Shown here one piece after another: positions 1-15,833 of a stretch of 64,000 nt of DNA (its first letter is position 1; each line of letters begins with the position of its first letter). The notes beneath the pieces are model-generated. The model did no database searches. It saw nothing but the letters and a program-made list of their open reading frames with translations, and was not told where the DNA came from. The stretch covers positions 7,375,552 to 7,439,551 of the forward strand of contig NC_089740.1 of assembly GCF_035083965.1 (NCBI RefSeq), given 5' to 3'. The DNA comes from Branchiostoma lanceolatum (lineage: Eukaryota > Chordata > Leptocardii > Amphioxiformes > Branchiostomatidae). A program made the position numbers and the translations under genes.

Positions 1-640
1 TAAACAGTATTAGCGACTAAAACAGTCGATTTGTCGCCAAGGTCAGTCAAAATGTTCAGCTCAACTTTTTCCGACTAATTACCCCGTGGTCCCGTTAATG
101 GCACACCTTAATCGTTTGTAACTGCTTCTTATGTAACTGTTTTAAAAGGCGGTGGCAGTCTAGATCAGATTAAGAGACAAATGTCAAAGAAAAGATGGTT
201 GTATCTCAACAGAGCGATGCACTGAAACTGTATTTTGGAATTTGATTCACCCGTACTTTGTCTTCGAAAAAGTCCAATGACACGAGGTTAGTTTGCATGC
301 CCCATAATTGTAGCTTATGTCATAGGACGAAAGTGTGCCCTGGGAGTGAGCCTCGAGGCCTTCGAAAGAACAGGTTTGACGATAGTTAGGAGCGAGGCAC
401 GTTTACACGAGGCCTGGCCCGCATGAGGTCAAAACCGGGGGCAAACTCTGAGTCCTTTCTTTGTTACAGTGCGAGTGTAATTGTAACAATGTCCACATGT
501 CCGGATCCTGAATCCAGACAGTTCATTGTCTTAAGATGGTTTTGGTATCAGTGATATCCTCTTAAAGACCAGAGTGATATTGTGGTGTAAATCTCGTGTT
601 CTTTTAAGAAGACGACAACTAACAAGGTAAGACAAATGGC
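1..640 (+). promoter_or_regulatory. 5' flank of gene A, paralogous to that of gene B
   Basis: Several blocks match the flank of gene B in order. Examples: about 408-490 (GAGGCCTGGCCC, then AAACCGGGGGCAAAC) against 10469-10555, and about 566-660 (AAGACCAGAGTGATATTGTGG) against 10600-10690. Near 625 lies a possible donor (AACAAG|GTAAGA), matched in B near 10658 (AACAAG|GTGAGA). Both genes have an acceptor just before the ATG (TTTTCAG at about 1128 and TTTGCAG at 11739), so a non-coding exon 0 is likely in both. The promoter itself is inferred; no TATA box is clear. Confidence 0.5.
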
Positions 641-1141
641 TTTGTTTGAAGGTGTATATTTCGGGCACCTGTTTAATCGTCTGGATCGTTGAAAAATTGT
701 TTGCACAAAAAGAGTATAAAAGTTAAGGACTATTAATCGACCACTATGTATTATAGTCTTAAACCACTAAAGGCAGATAACCAAAAATATAGAATGTGTT
801 TAGATATACGTGATATCAACATAATCATAGATTAAAGCCTAATATATGTGCATTTTTTGCCACAGAGTCGCATGTCCAACTAAATGAACCAAGTTTACTG
901 ATATACAATCAATATACGGTATATCATGTGTACAGAAATATGTAACTGATGATTAAGCCACTAGATGTTCTACTATTGTTTCTTTCTTTTCATATAAAAG
1001 GCACAGCGTTATTACTGTATATACGTGTGCATGTATGTACGTGTATACTGTATTGATATATACACGTACGAGTGCGCCAACCAATATTATGTTTCCGAAC
1101 TTACTGACATTTCTTGACTCATTTTCAGCATCTTGATTACC

Positions 1142-2193
1142 ATGGCAACGGTGACTGCATTCGCCTTTGTTCTGTTGTACCTCTGTTACTTTCAAAATGG
1201 TAAGTACCTTTTTATATTGCAAATTTATGTGCTCTTTGGTAAATTTGTCCCCTTCTTTATTTTTCAACATTAGTAGTAATGAAGTGAGATTTCATGTATT
1301 TTGATACTCTCAAAAAATGGGACAGAGGATAAAAAGGTCATGATCTTCTCCACTAACCTCTGCTTGGACAGTATGATTGAGTATATACAAGAAATGTACT
1401 GAAAGCTATTATATATTAGGAATCTAAGTCGGCCATTACTATTGCCCAGTTACCAGTGTGTCGGAGAGGAAAGTGGCGGGCACGTTACTGACACTTTACT
1501 GACATGTTACTGATATGTTACTGACATATTACTGACAGTTTACCACTATTTCTCATAGCCTACCCATGTGCCGCTGTGTACAAGAGGGAAGTTTGTTGAC
1601 ATGTTACTGACTATCATGTTACCGGCAGTGCACTAGTACTACTTTTCATACCCCGTTACCGTGGTGTCGTACATGTAACTGACATGTTACTGGATTGCAA
1701 CTGACAAATTACTGACAACTTACCACTATTTCTAATACCCAGTTACTGGCGTGACTGAGAGGGAAGTGGTGGACATGTTACTGACAGGCTATCAGAAAGA
1801 GGGCCGGCCTGTACAAGACCCAACACAAGCCGTTGTAACATCGCTGGATGTGTTCCTGATACAGATAGTCAAACTGGTACGACGCAAAATCACTCTAAAT
1901 CATCTCGAATCCTAACTTCTTTAGTTGGAATATAAACAGCAATTTCAACAACAATAGAGAAATTATGATGATATTCGTTGTGTAGTTAACTTGACATAAT
2001 GTAGAATGAATAGCCAAGTGGAATGGGATGACGTCACAATGACTTCAGAATGGTATTGTTTGCAAGGAGTGGCGCGAACCCATTTCTAATTGACTGTATA
2101 ATCAAATGATCATGATTTCTACATTGACTGGGCTAAGTACAGGTCATTGGATTTACACACAAAAATACGCACACAGACACGTGCACACACACA

Positions 2194-2266
<73 letters not shown>

Positions 2267-4910
2267 TACACCATCACATACACGAAACATAAACAAAAGT
2301 ATATAGATACGAATTTACATATAGTTACCAGAAACGTATCGTCTGTCAAAATAAAGACTGTTCCAGCCGCCAAGCCACGCTCTCGATGGAACGGAAATAG
2401 AACAGTCTTTCTTTGCATTCATATCAATCTGCTTCCCTGCGAAGGGTGTCGACGCCCGCGCGCATGGAACGGACTACTTTCTCTCGCGGAAGGAAAAGAG
2501 AAATGCATAGAACTCTCGACGTGGCTTGGCGGCTGGTTCAAAACAACCCTGCCTAGAACATGTTGTCTGTAGACACTGATGTTGGATTTTGCTATTTGCA
2601 GGTCCCCCAAAGACAGGTCCTCATCGTTAACTTGTGGCTTCTGCAGGTAAGAAATTCTGTTTAAAAACTACATGGATCTGGTTGCATAGGTTATGCATAA
2701 GCCATAATCGTAAACCATTACAACACTTTAAAATGTCAGAATGAACAAAATGGAAACACATAACATTTGCATACAACAGGGCAAATAGATTGGTCAATTT
2801 GTGAAGATATTCATAAGCAATGTAGGATAACGAAATAATATTTAAGTAGGCTTACAGTTCACTTAAAGCAGCTTATCAAACGATGAATCCAACGCAAATA
2901 ATTAGATGCCTGAAATTACAGTTCACAGAAAAAAGTTTGGGACCGCATTCTTCACACTGAAGCAGCGACACCTAGCTGCAGTGCAAAGTATTAGCAGTCA
3001 TGGTTTTCTTACGAAAGATGACAGACGTCCAAAAACATCCGCTGTTGTAACTCTTTAGTTGCATTACTACATTGTACACCAATTTCTTGCAGCGGTGGAA
3101 GGACGACTTTCTATCCTGGAATCCTGCTGAATATGACAACATTTCAAGTATCAGACTTGGGATTAATAAGATATGGAGGGCAAGACTCGTGCATTATAAC
3201 AGGTAGGGCTACAAAACAACGACAACTAAAGCCAGTCTTCAAACTGTCTTAAGTAAAAATATTGGACTTTACTGATTAAAAATTGTATTGTCTACCAAGA
3301 CAAAGCAAAAGAGTAAGACCAATGCTAATGACAGGATATTCCAAATAAGGACATACTAGATTGGGCCTCCTAGCGATTTTTCTTGGTACTGTAGCAGAAT
3401 TTTCTGTTTTTTGTATCTTTTGCTCTGGACATGCTATGGTCTTGATCTTCCTGTACTAGTGCAGGCTGAAAGTGTGTGTGCCTTGCGCATGTATGTGTAT
3501 GTATGGGCCTGTTTTTTTCTGTAGTTTTATTTCTTCGCAATATCAATGACGTTTTGGTTGACTCCCGCAGACAGCACGAAGAAGGTTGGTCAAAGACACC
3601 GGACACGAACGCCATCGTGCGAAGCAACGGCGAAGTGCTTTGGGCGTACCCAATTACCATACACAGCACATGTGTCCTGGACATTGTTAACTTTCCTTTC
3701 GACGTGCAGAGATGTCCCCTGAAGTTTGGCTCCTGGACCTACGATGCATCCAGCCTGAAGCTACTCAATGTTTCTGTCAGAGGGAATATGGATGAGTTTA
3801 TTGAAAACGGTGAATGGACATTGCTGTCCTTTGACCTGGAAGTGAATCATGTGGAGTACTCCTGCTGCCCCGGTGTATTGTGGGACGACATGACGTACAC
3901 AATCACCATAAAACGGCGTTCGAAGTTTTACGTGCTCTACTTTGTCTCGCCAAGCGTGCTCATGGCTTTTATGGCTGTGTGTGGGTTTTGGTTGCCACCG
4001 GATTCAGGGGAAAGGTTACTGCTTTGTTTCACCTTGCTGCTGTCTCTGACTTGGTTGTTGCAGGTCGTTACCCATCATCTTCCAGACACCGCCACAAGCA
4101 TCCCTCTAATAAGTACGTATAGCATAAGATATTTTAGCATAGACTGGACACAGGCATAGGCAGTACACAGGCAGTACATAAAAGTAAACAACACATATAG
4201 ACAGTATATAGTCAGTACATAGCCAATGCATAATCATAGACAGTACATAAACAGCACATAGACAGTGTATAGACAGTACATAGACAGTACATAATAGTAA
4301 ACGGCATCCACAAAGACAGTATGTAGTCAGTACATAGCCAATGCATAATCATAGACAGTACATAAACAGCAAACAAATAATACATAAACAGCGCCATAAA
4401 CAATATCTTAATCATCTGCTTTGCCATAACTTGTAGATTCACATTAAACTTTGTTTACTAAAGCCAAACGTTGTTATTTTTTCAGGCGCATTCTTCATTG
4501 CGACCATCCTTCTTGCTGGCACATCGTCCGCTCTAACCATCTTTACCCTGAGTCTGCATTTCAAGACATTCGACCTCCAGCCCGTCCCAAAATGGCTGCG
4601 ATATATCTTTTGTCTTGGCCCCCTTCATCCAAACATAGTCAACGCACCAAAGGCCAATGACCATGAGGACATGGATGCGTCGTTTGTGACTGATGATGCA
4701 ATGCCAATGGAAGCATTACAGCCTTCCCGCACGCTCAGAGCCAGAAACGTCTTGCAGCATCTCAAAGATGAACACCAAAGCATGTCCCGTTATGGGAGAC
4801 TAGAGAAGGAGTGGAGAATCCTGGCTGGAAAGATAGACAGATGCCTTTTGGTCGCATTTTTCATTGTTCTGGTTGTCCTAACTGGAGCGATTTTTGGACC
4901 ACATGTGTAG
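1142..4910 (+). CDS. nAChR-like subunit gene A (alpha-type loop C, divergent pore)
   Basis: Six coding exons with GT-AG borders: 1142-1199, 1743-1876, 2602-2646, 3093-3202, 3571-4112, 4486-4910 (437 aa). The 45 and 110 bp exons are typical of nAChR genes. Seen: N-terminal signal peptide (MATVTAFAFVLLYLCYF); loop D around LWLLQRW; Cys-loop with 13 residues between cysteines (CVLDIVNFPFDVQRC); loop B GSWTYD; vicinal cysteines YSCCPG, the mark of an alpha subunit; M1-M3; a short M3-M4 loop; M4 ending FGPHV. Family knowledge: plasma-membrane pentameric cation channel gated by acetylcholine. Odd: loop A reads WRARLVHYN, with Arg where the near-invariant Asp of WxPD sits; M2 has Leu at 2', Trp at 13' and His at 20'. 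The start codon is the only ATG that gives a signal peptide in frame with exon 2. Ligand and assembly partners cannot be told from sequence. Confidence 0.9.
1443..1742 (+). repeat. Degenerate tandem copies of the exon-2 acceptor region in intron 1 of gene A
   Basis: The real exon 2 starts at 1743 after ATACCCAG with TTACTGGCGTGACTGAGAGG and then GACATGTTACTGACA. Upstream, the intron carries recognisable copies of this junction at about 1444-1490 (TGCCCAGTTACCAGTGTGTC), 1555-1612 (CCGCTGTGTACAAGAGGGAAG then GACATGTTACTGAC) and 1655-1690. Between them lie runs of an 11-bp unit resembling TTACTGACATG. Splicing to the first decoy would run into an in-frame TGA after about 16 codons. The same arrangement is found in gene B. 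Confidence 0.7.
2183..2266. repeat. (CA)n microsatellite in intron 2 of gene A
   Basis: About 84 bp of nearly pure CA dinucleotide with one early TA interruption. Reading frames across it encode only Thr-His runs and are not genes. Confidence 0.95.
4150..4400 (+). repeat. 11-bp minisatellite in intron 5 of gene A
   Basis: Variants of an 11-bp unit (ACATAGACAGT) are repeated for about 250 bp between the M2 exon and the M3 exon, with larger duplicated blocks such as ACATAGCCAATGCATAATCA at about 4217 and 4332. Gene B has a related array in the homologous intron at 14700-14990. Confidence 0.8.
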
Positions 4911-5390
4911 TCGACAGAAAAATGTTAAATATAAGAATTATGAAAGGTTTTGTGGTTGTTATCTTTGCAAAGCTATATATGTTTGTGTCTCATATATATC
5001 CGTTTTCACAATCGTTTGCTAATGTTTTAATGATGACCAATCCAATACATTATCTTAATGCACTACATGATATCCAATAGTATAAACACTATGCTGTATT
5101 AGTGACCTTATTTGATTGTCTGATTATTCTTTGAACAGAGAACCAACCAGAAAATGTCATTAGACAATTTTTATTCATTATTCAGACATTTGTTATGAAT
5201 ATGATGAATACCCAGTTGATAACCATTGTCAAACTATGTCACTATTTACTTTTCTTAAGACTAAAACACTATACCAAACGCCTTTTAACATTCTATGGAT
5301 TTGGAACATGCTATGAAAGGTACAGGAGAAAATTTACCAGAATGTTTTTAAATAACATAGACACTGCAATTTCTGAATCTGTGTGTAATG

Positions 5391-5396
5391 AATAAA
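5391..5396 (+). other. Polyadenylation signal for gene A
   Basis: AATAAA about 480 bp after the gene A stop codon, in AT-rich DNA. The opposing signal for gene C lies less than 200 bp away, so the two convergent transcripts end close together. Confidence 0.5.
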
Positions 5397-5572
5397 GTGA
5401 ACTTGAATATGATATTTATGCTAAGACTGCATTGTATATCTCCTTATTGACTTAAAATCTATCATCCAGAAGCTATAGACTCAGAAATGCCTTTCCATTA
5501 ATCACAATAATCCCTTTACTTATTACACATACATTATAGGTTTATAGTCCAGTAATCTAACATACTTACTTA

Positions 5573-5578
5573 TTTATT
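5573..5578 (-). other. Polyadenylation signal for gene C
   Basis: TTTATT on the + strand (AATAAA on the minus strand), about 165 bp past the gene C stop codon. Nothing else is recognised between the genes. Confidence 0.45.
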
Positions 5579-5738
5579 GAAAAAAAGAAAATTGCAAACA
5601 TTGCAATCTCACAGTGAATGACTATTTCTCGCTATTGAGTAAAATTAAGATAAGTTTAAACACCCCTTTCTTACTTTAACGATGTTTTCTACACCTTAAT
5701 TAATCGATTGTACAATCCAGCTGAAGTGAAATGTTGGA

Positions 5739-8700
5739 CTAATTGTTACGTGCAAGGTAACTAGGTAACAGAAGAGACAGCGACAAAATGATCAAAAGGA
5801 TGAAGAACACAGCAAGAAGGAACCTGTCAAAGATGATGGCCAGCTGCTGCCACTCATCTTCCATTTCTCTCTTTCTCTCTTTCTTCTCGTGCTTTGCCAG
5901 AAGGTAGTCCATATTGTCTGCAATTCCCTCCACATGCTCTTTCTCGGAGTGGATCGTTTCCATTTCCTCGTCGGTGACGGATTGCAGGGTTGCCCTCCTA
6001 CGCTTGTTGTTGGAGTTCTCCAAGACGACGAGGACCCAGGGCTTGTCTTGGGTCTTGTTTTCCAGCCGGCAGAGCTTCCGCAGCCAGTTAGGAACAGGGC
6101 GGATTTTGGGGCCACGGTAGTGAATGCCGAGGATGAAGATGGTCATGGCGGCTGACAAGGCGATCAGGACGATCATTGCCCCAAAGAACTGACCTGCAAC
6201 AGAGCAAACGGAGATAGACTTAAATCTTTTTGATTGGCCGGTAGAAATAGCTATTCGCGCTAGTTGGGCAACCCTGGCTGTTCATGTAGCAACGTGTTTA
6301 TGCCAAACCAATAGATAAACACTTAAACTCGTGCAATCCCACCGCTGACGACATGTTAAGAAGCTTTGTTACAAGCTCATCTCATGCCATGTTCATAAAA
6401 GAGATTTTTATGTAGTAGTTACGTTCAACGTTCAACCGTCTTCTACGACGCCGTTTTTACAATGCAATCAGGAAAAGAATAGTACTTTATTAAACAGAAA
6501 ACTACAGGTTACTTTTATAGATATAGGATAGGAATACAATGGTGATTGTTCTTTATACGCAACTCACCAATAAGAGGAATGCTTGTGGAAGTGGCAGGCA
6601 GACTTGCAGTGACCAGTTCCATGAAGACCACTAGTGACAGCAACATGACGATACTGAGGGACAGTTTCTCCCCGGAATCCGCCGGCACACTGAATGTCAA
6701 CAGACCGAGGACGACCAGAATGATGCTCGATGCCACCACGTAGAAGTTGTAGTAGAGGGCCCTCCTCGAGATCTCTACAGTCCAGGTCAGAGTGGTGTAG
6801 CCGCCAATGGATCCATTTATCACATCTTTCTTGGCGCTTATCGACAATAAGAACCACTCGCCGTTCTCGATGTATTCCTCTCTGTCGTTGTCAGTGCCAT
6901 TTTCCCGTTCCATTTCCAGCATATCATTGGTGTACGTCCACGAACCTGTGACATTTAATCCTATAGTTAGATTTATTCACATAATACACATGTATGTAGT
7001 CTTAGCTAGCCTTGTGTAATAATTTAGTTTATGTCTATCATGTCGAATTATGTGCATTCCTAACATTTCATTATGTATGTGAGATTGCATCTCTTGGTTG
7101 TATTTATGTTATCATATTAATCGAGCATTCCAGGATGATCGTCGAGTACGTGTTTGTATTCTTGAAATGCAGAGCTCTAGTAAAAACAAATAACAAGTAA
7201 ATAAAAGCAAACAAACCTAATGTTAGAGGGCACCGCTGAATGTCGTACGGGAAGCGGGATACGTCCATCAGACAGGTGGAGCGTAAAGTGACCGGATGAA
7301 ACCAGTTCACCCTTCCGTCGTAGAAAACCTCCGCGTTTGTATCTGGGGTGGATGACCATCCTTCGTCCTGGAGTCTTTAGCGGATGAAAATAAAAAGAAA
7401 CAATTATGTTTAGAGAGCTAACACGTAGCGGTATCGCTTTGCCCACCGCCATTTTGGTGTCCCAATTTGCACACTAGTGAATCATGACCCCAGCCATCTA
7501 AAGATTTCCTGATCCCCTGAACTAACCACATTAAATGTCTATAGTTGAAAGAGGAATAATTATTCAAGAATACAGTTACCTAAATACCTTGTGTCCGCAT
7601 AAGCAGTCAGCCACCTAAATGCAAATAGGGACACCAACATGGCGGGCACCACCGTGAGAACGCTCTTTTACGTTACAATAGGTACACAAGAATTCTACAA
7701 GGATAGACCACAAGCAAAACAACCTTATTATCTTGCATGTTATCGATTACTAGTTGTCACGCGGTAAATGGACAGCCGTCTTCAATCTCAGACAGCAGAA
7801 AAAATATCATGCGTCATTATAGCATTATTGTATATCACACGGTACCTGTTGTAGACGAGTATGTCAGGTCGCCATATATTCTCACTGTTCGTATGGATGC
7901 TCTCGATGCCGCCATATTGTGTGACATTCCAGGTCAAATACTCGTCCACCCAGTTCTGTGTACAGCGAACAATACATCACAGTTTACTCACTACGTCACA
8001 TTTAGTGTAATATTTATCTGTTTATATCATACATAGCTTTCATCACAACGATGGGAAATGTTGGAAACATACAATGTACAGCATACTGTTCAACGTTTTT
8101 GTTGTCAGTTAAAAATGTCAATCAAAATGACAGATAGATACACAGGTCGCCCAAATGTCTGTCTCAGTTTGAAAGAACACATAATCATTTCAAGGAAAGT
8201 AACTGTTGGTGTAAAGAGTTGACAAGTACATAGTAACTCACGTAACGAAACCACAAGTTTGATGTCATAATCTGCTCCCTGGAATTCTGAAATAAAGAAG
8301 GTAAGGTAAGGCGAGTAGTTAACATATTTGATCAATCTTATAAGAATCAAAACAGAAAAACAACACCGCAGAAAGCTACTAGGAGGTCCACTATCAAACG
8401 TGAACCTTTGCTTTCCCGAAACATATCCACCTATCAAAGATCATAAAGGTCCATATGCATCTTCAATCATCTTCAAACAAACCCAACCACAAATAGTATA
8501 GAAATCATGACCTTCTTGGCAAAGGCAACAAAACAAAGCAACAGATACGTATGACACAAGTCCTTACCACTTCTATGATTTGTGCAAGGATAACAGCCAT
8601 GACAACGTTGACAGTTGTGGACCAGTCTTTCACAGGCCTTGTTTCCCTCCTGTAGTCTTCCAGTAAGTCCTGTATCAACTCAGCCTCAGGCACGGCCTGT

Positions 8701-9716
8701 GTCACTGTGAGATAAGTAAAAATAAGATATAGAAACTTACTGTAGAATAGCAATATAGAATGATTTTGTATTCATGTATACCTTTGTTTTACCTTACATT
8801 TGTATTTCGACATTGTTGTCAACATGCAATTAGCCTACGGGCATGAATTTGCAATAAACTATTATAATAACAACTTTGTCACACAAAATTTGTATGAGAT
8901 GTGATGGTATACATTGGGAAGTATATCAAAGGATGTCTAGACGTTAGAAACTCCTCCAATGATTGTAAAATCCCATTGCATTCCCATACTACTACACCAT
9001 ATTGTATAAGATAGACTGATTAGCCTAATAGAATGTTATCTATGTACCAGTGAATGCCATACTTTGTACCTTGTACAATTGTTGTGCAATAAAGTTATCA
9101 GTATCATTATTATTATGATATGTACGATATGAGAGTTGTTAACATTCCATGTTATTTGTCATACATTGTACATGATGCAATAGTTGTGCAATTAACTTTG
9201 ACTTGACTATAAAGTATGAAGCATGGTAACTTCTACAACTCCACGTAAACTTATCTATTCTACAAAATACTATATATTCTAGTATTTACTTGTAGAGTCA
9301 TTCGTGGAACGCTTATGCTGTTTCTTATGTTCATATCTTATCACATTTCAGTAAACGAGTACTGTATATATAAACATATATATAGTACAGGTAGGTTCTT
9401 TATATATTATCATTTGACATATTGACAAATTATGGTATCAGATGACATACATATATGTAGTATATTACACATACAATAACACTTGGGGCATTCAAGTTGA
9501 AAATAATATAAACTCTTCACCAGTTCTGGACAAAATTTCAACCATTCCATAAACAAACGTTATTATTTCAGAAATCACTACCTTGATAAACACAAAAAGA
9601 ATGATCTATAATGTCTAGGGATGGGCTATGTTGGAACAATTAATACTGAACAAAATAGTCAACTTACTGTCAAACATGGTCAACACCAATAGTCCAAGTG
9701 TTATACGGAAAAACAT
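5739..9716 (-). CDS. nAChR-like subunit gene C (non-alpha type)
   Basis: Seven coding exons on the minus strand: 9668-9716, 8568-8704, 8242-8286, 7846-7955, 7217-7374, 6568-6945, 5739-6193 (443 aa). Reading phase is kept throughout. Seen: signal peptide (MFFRITLGLLVLTMF); WRPDILVYN loop A; Cys-loop CLMDVSRFPYDIQRC; loop B GSWTY; M1-M4; M2 close to textbook (Ser 2', Leu 9', Val 13', Ala 20'). There is no CC pair in loop C, where the chain reads AKKDVINGSIGGYTTLTW, so this is a non-alpha or structural subunit by the usual rule. Unlike A, B and D it has an intron inside the Cys-loop region (after CPLTL). Its start codon faces gene B about 2.0 kb away. Inference: it may co-assemble with an alpha-type neighbour. 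Confidence 0.9.
7446..7645. mobile_element. MITE family 'TTGGTGTCC', copy 1 (intron of gene C)
   Basis: About 200 bp with terminal inverted repeats. The left end reads CCGCCATTTTGGTGTCCC then AATTTGCA. The right end, reversed, reads CCGCCATGTTGGTGTCCC then TATTTGCA. A second copy with the same ends lies at 42592-42812. There is no coding capacity, so it is non-autonomous. The superfamily was not determined. Confidence 0.75.
8815..8880. repeat. Dispersed repeat fragment (GCCTACGGGCA motif)
   Basis: ATTAGCCTACGGGCATGAAT then TTGCAATAAAC closely matches 22868-22902 (TTTGCCTACGGGCAAGAACT then TGCAATAAAC). It resembles the 3' end of a transcribed repeat because of the AATAAA. The family is not identified. 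Confidence 0.5.
8890..9110 (+). repeat. Dispersed repeat, copy 1 (in intron 1 of gene C)
   Basis: About 210 bp that align with 30735-30958, including TATATCAAAGGATGTCTAGA, CCATACTTTGTACCTTGTA and GCAATAAAGTTATCAGTATC. The AATAAA near the end suggests the tail of a retroposed element. No ORF is present. The other copy sits in an intron of the polycystin-like gene. Confidence 0.65.
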
Positions 9717-11752
9717 GGCGTTTCTTCTTCGTTCTGACTCGGAGAGAAAATATCTATAACACAAATTCCACAATTCATGAACATAGATAGTACATAATCA
9801 TACTTGATTACATATCAAGTACAGGCTTTATGTATATTAGATATACCTTTGTATTGTGGAGGGATATGAAAGAAACTGTGAAAATCTCACAGCTGCTATA
9901 ATATGACTGCCTGCATCATTATTGTCAGTAGTTGGAACGACTTATGACCTAAAGATTATTCTTTGTCACTAAAACTAGAGCAACGCAAGTTATATCTACA
10001 AACATACACACGGAGAAAAACAAGTAAGACACAGTGAACTATAGATCAACTTACTGATACGACAGTAAACAGTTGTAGCTAATAAACGTACCCGTGTTCG
10101 ACCTGCCGCCAAGTAGACAAAATGTCAGCCAAAACGTTTGGTTTGATTTCTTCCAACCGATTACCCTACTAAAGGCACACCTACCTTACTCTTATTTGTA
10201 TCTGTTGAGTTTGTTTTGAAGGACGTTGGCAGTCTTGACTAGGGGCAAACGTCAGAGGTTATACTATATCCTAATAAGGTGATGAACTAGACAACCTCTT
10301 GAAATGTGCTGCGCCCTTCTTCCACGAAAATATTTTTGAAAAATAGTTTGCAAGCACCCATATTGTTGCCGAGGTCATAGGAGGACGATATGTGGTAGAA
10401 TGAGCCTAAAGGCATTCGAAATAACTGGTTCGACCATATGTCAACACACGACTCGTCTGCATTTATTGAGGCCTAGCCCCCATAGGGGTCAAAAACGGGG
10501 GCAAACCCTTAGTTCTTTCTTTGCTACATTGTGAAAGCAATTGTAACAGTGTCTGATAACGACATCTTTCTTGATATGACTGAAGTAATATTATCTTAAA
10601 GACCAGGGCGATATTGTGGCGTTGATATAGTGCTCTTTCGAGGATGCAACGTTTAACAAGGTGAGATGACTTAGTTTGAAGGTAGAAATTTCAGACAAAA
10701 GTTTATTTTTTCCAGGAAAAAACGTCTGGATCGTTTGAAGATTGTCTACACAAGATAACCGAAATGGACTACTAATCGAAAGCTATATACGCGTATTATG
10801 AGTCTTAAACCACTAAATACAGATAGTAGCTATCTATACAGGAAATGTGTACCAATATAGAGTATCAATATATATCATATCAGGGATCGAAATAGTGGGT
10901 GCATGTGCACCTATGTGCACCCAAAATTGGAGCTGTGCACCTAATTTGTGACTGTGGGTGCACCAGTGCACCTATATAATTTTGTACACTATATGATAAC
11001 GGTTCTCTTGTACACTAGCGTAGAGAAAATTCTTCAAATGCAAGTATCAGAAAAAGCAATATAACCCTTTGTTGTACTTTATTTGATGTATTACTTTGTT
11101 GAAATTTGACCTCTGGATAGAATTAAAGACTGAAGTTCTTAATCAAGGGACGCAGTAGTGTCAAACTTATGTTTTGCTGACATTCAACTTTATTTTAATG
11201 TGGTGTATCCAACATTGTTTTCTGTGCGCATAATTTTGTTGGTTGGGCGCACAAGTGCACCTATCTCCAAAACAGAATTTCGAGGCCTGCATATACTTCA
11301 AGCCTAGTATGTGCTATATAACATGTTGGCAGTTAATAGTATGTCATGTCTAAATTATTAAGTAAGTGAGAAGTAAGACATGCTATAAATACATGATAAG
11401 TCACATGTACAGAAATATGTTACGAATGGCTAAATCACTTGATGTTCCAAGTTGTTCACAATTGTTAGTTGATTTATGAGATAAGTTACAAGTGCACTAT
11501 TGTTTGTTGATTTATCAGATAAGGCACAACAACAATGTACAAAGCAACAGCAGGAATATATATCTTACTACTAACCCATACGCTCACTTGTACGACTTCT
11601 ACCTTAATAGCTTTTTTTTTCTAGTTCATATACTCGTGCGAATATATATCTGAAATGTATTCACCATGTATACGCCAGCCAAATCACAATATCATGTTTC
11701 AGAAATTATCTACAATAATTATTGTTTACTTGTTTGCAGCGTCTAGATCATC
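9717..11752. promoter_or_regulatory. Head-to-head intergenic region between genes C and B
   Basis: About 2.0 kb separate the start codons of divergent genes C (-) and B (+). The stretch about 10065-10870 is paralogous to the flank of gene A, so it travelled with B in the duplication. A possible donor of a non-coding first exon is at about 10658. The rest holds a dispersed repeat (10885-11300). A shared regulatory region is an inference from the geometry. Confidence 0.45.
10885..11300 (+). repeat. GTGCACC-rich dispersed repeat, copy 1
   Basis: Both ends are packed with GTGCACC motifs (GGGTGCATGTGCACCTATGTG at the left; GGGCGCACAAGTGCACCTAT at the right). An inverted, shorter relative lies at 26645-26960 in the presumed 3' UTR of the polycystin-like gene (GCACTGGTGCAAC, AATTAGGTGCAC, GTACACTA). 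No coding capacity is visible. It is unclassified, probably a non-autonomous transposon. Confidence 0.55.
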
Positions 11753-15553
<3,801 letters not shown>

Positions 15554-15827
15554 CGGTCAGAAAATGCTAAGATTAAGGATCGATGATGAATTTTTCATCT
15601 TTGCAATTAGCTTTGATATTTACCTGTGTGTCTCATTTCTGATTTGCCGATGTTTTAATTAATATGACTTCTTACATCTGCAACTGTCTTAAGAAGCGAG
15701 CTGATATTGCATCTGTACATAGTACTACTAATTTGTCTTTAGATGAAATAAGACATCACGTTCTTATATCACTATAATTGTACTTCTACTTGATCACCAT
15801 GACCTGTACTGAGCTTGTAATAGCATA

Positions 15828-15833
15828 AATAAA
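15828..15833 (+). other. Polyadenylation signal for gene B
   Basis: AATAAA about 275 bp after the gene B stop codon, within CATAAATAAAGGTC. A second AATAAA lies near 15937. The DNA from there to about 16270 shows nothing recognisable. Confidence 0.45.

Noticed and set aside
2106..2572. Overlapping open frames across the CA tract near 2.2 kb
   Set aside because: They consist of Thr-His repeat translation and lie wholly inside intron 2 of gene A.
4212..4442. Minus-strand frame with a Tyr/Leu/Cys-rich membrane-like protein (and its twin at 14646-14999)
   Set aside because: It is the reverse translation of the 11-bp minisatellite. Hydrophobicity is an artefact of the repeat.
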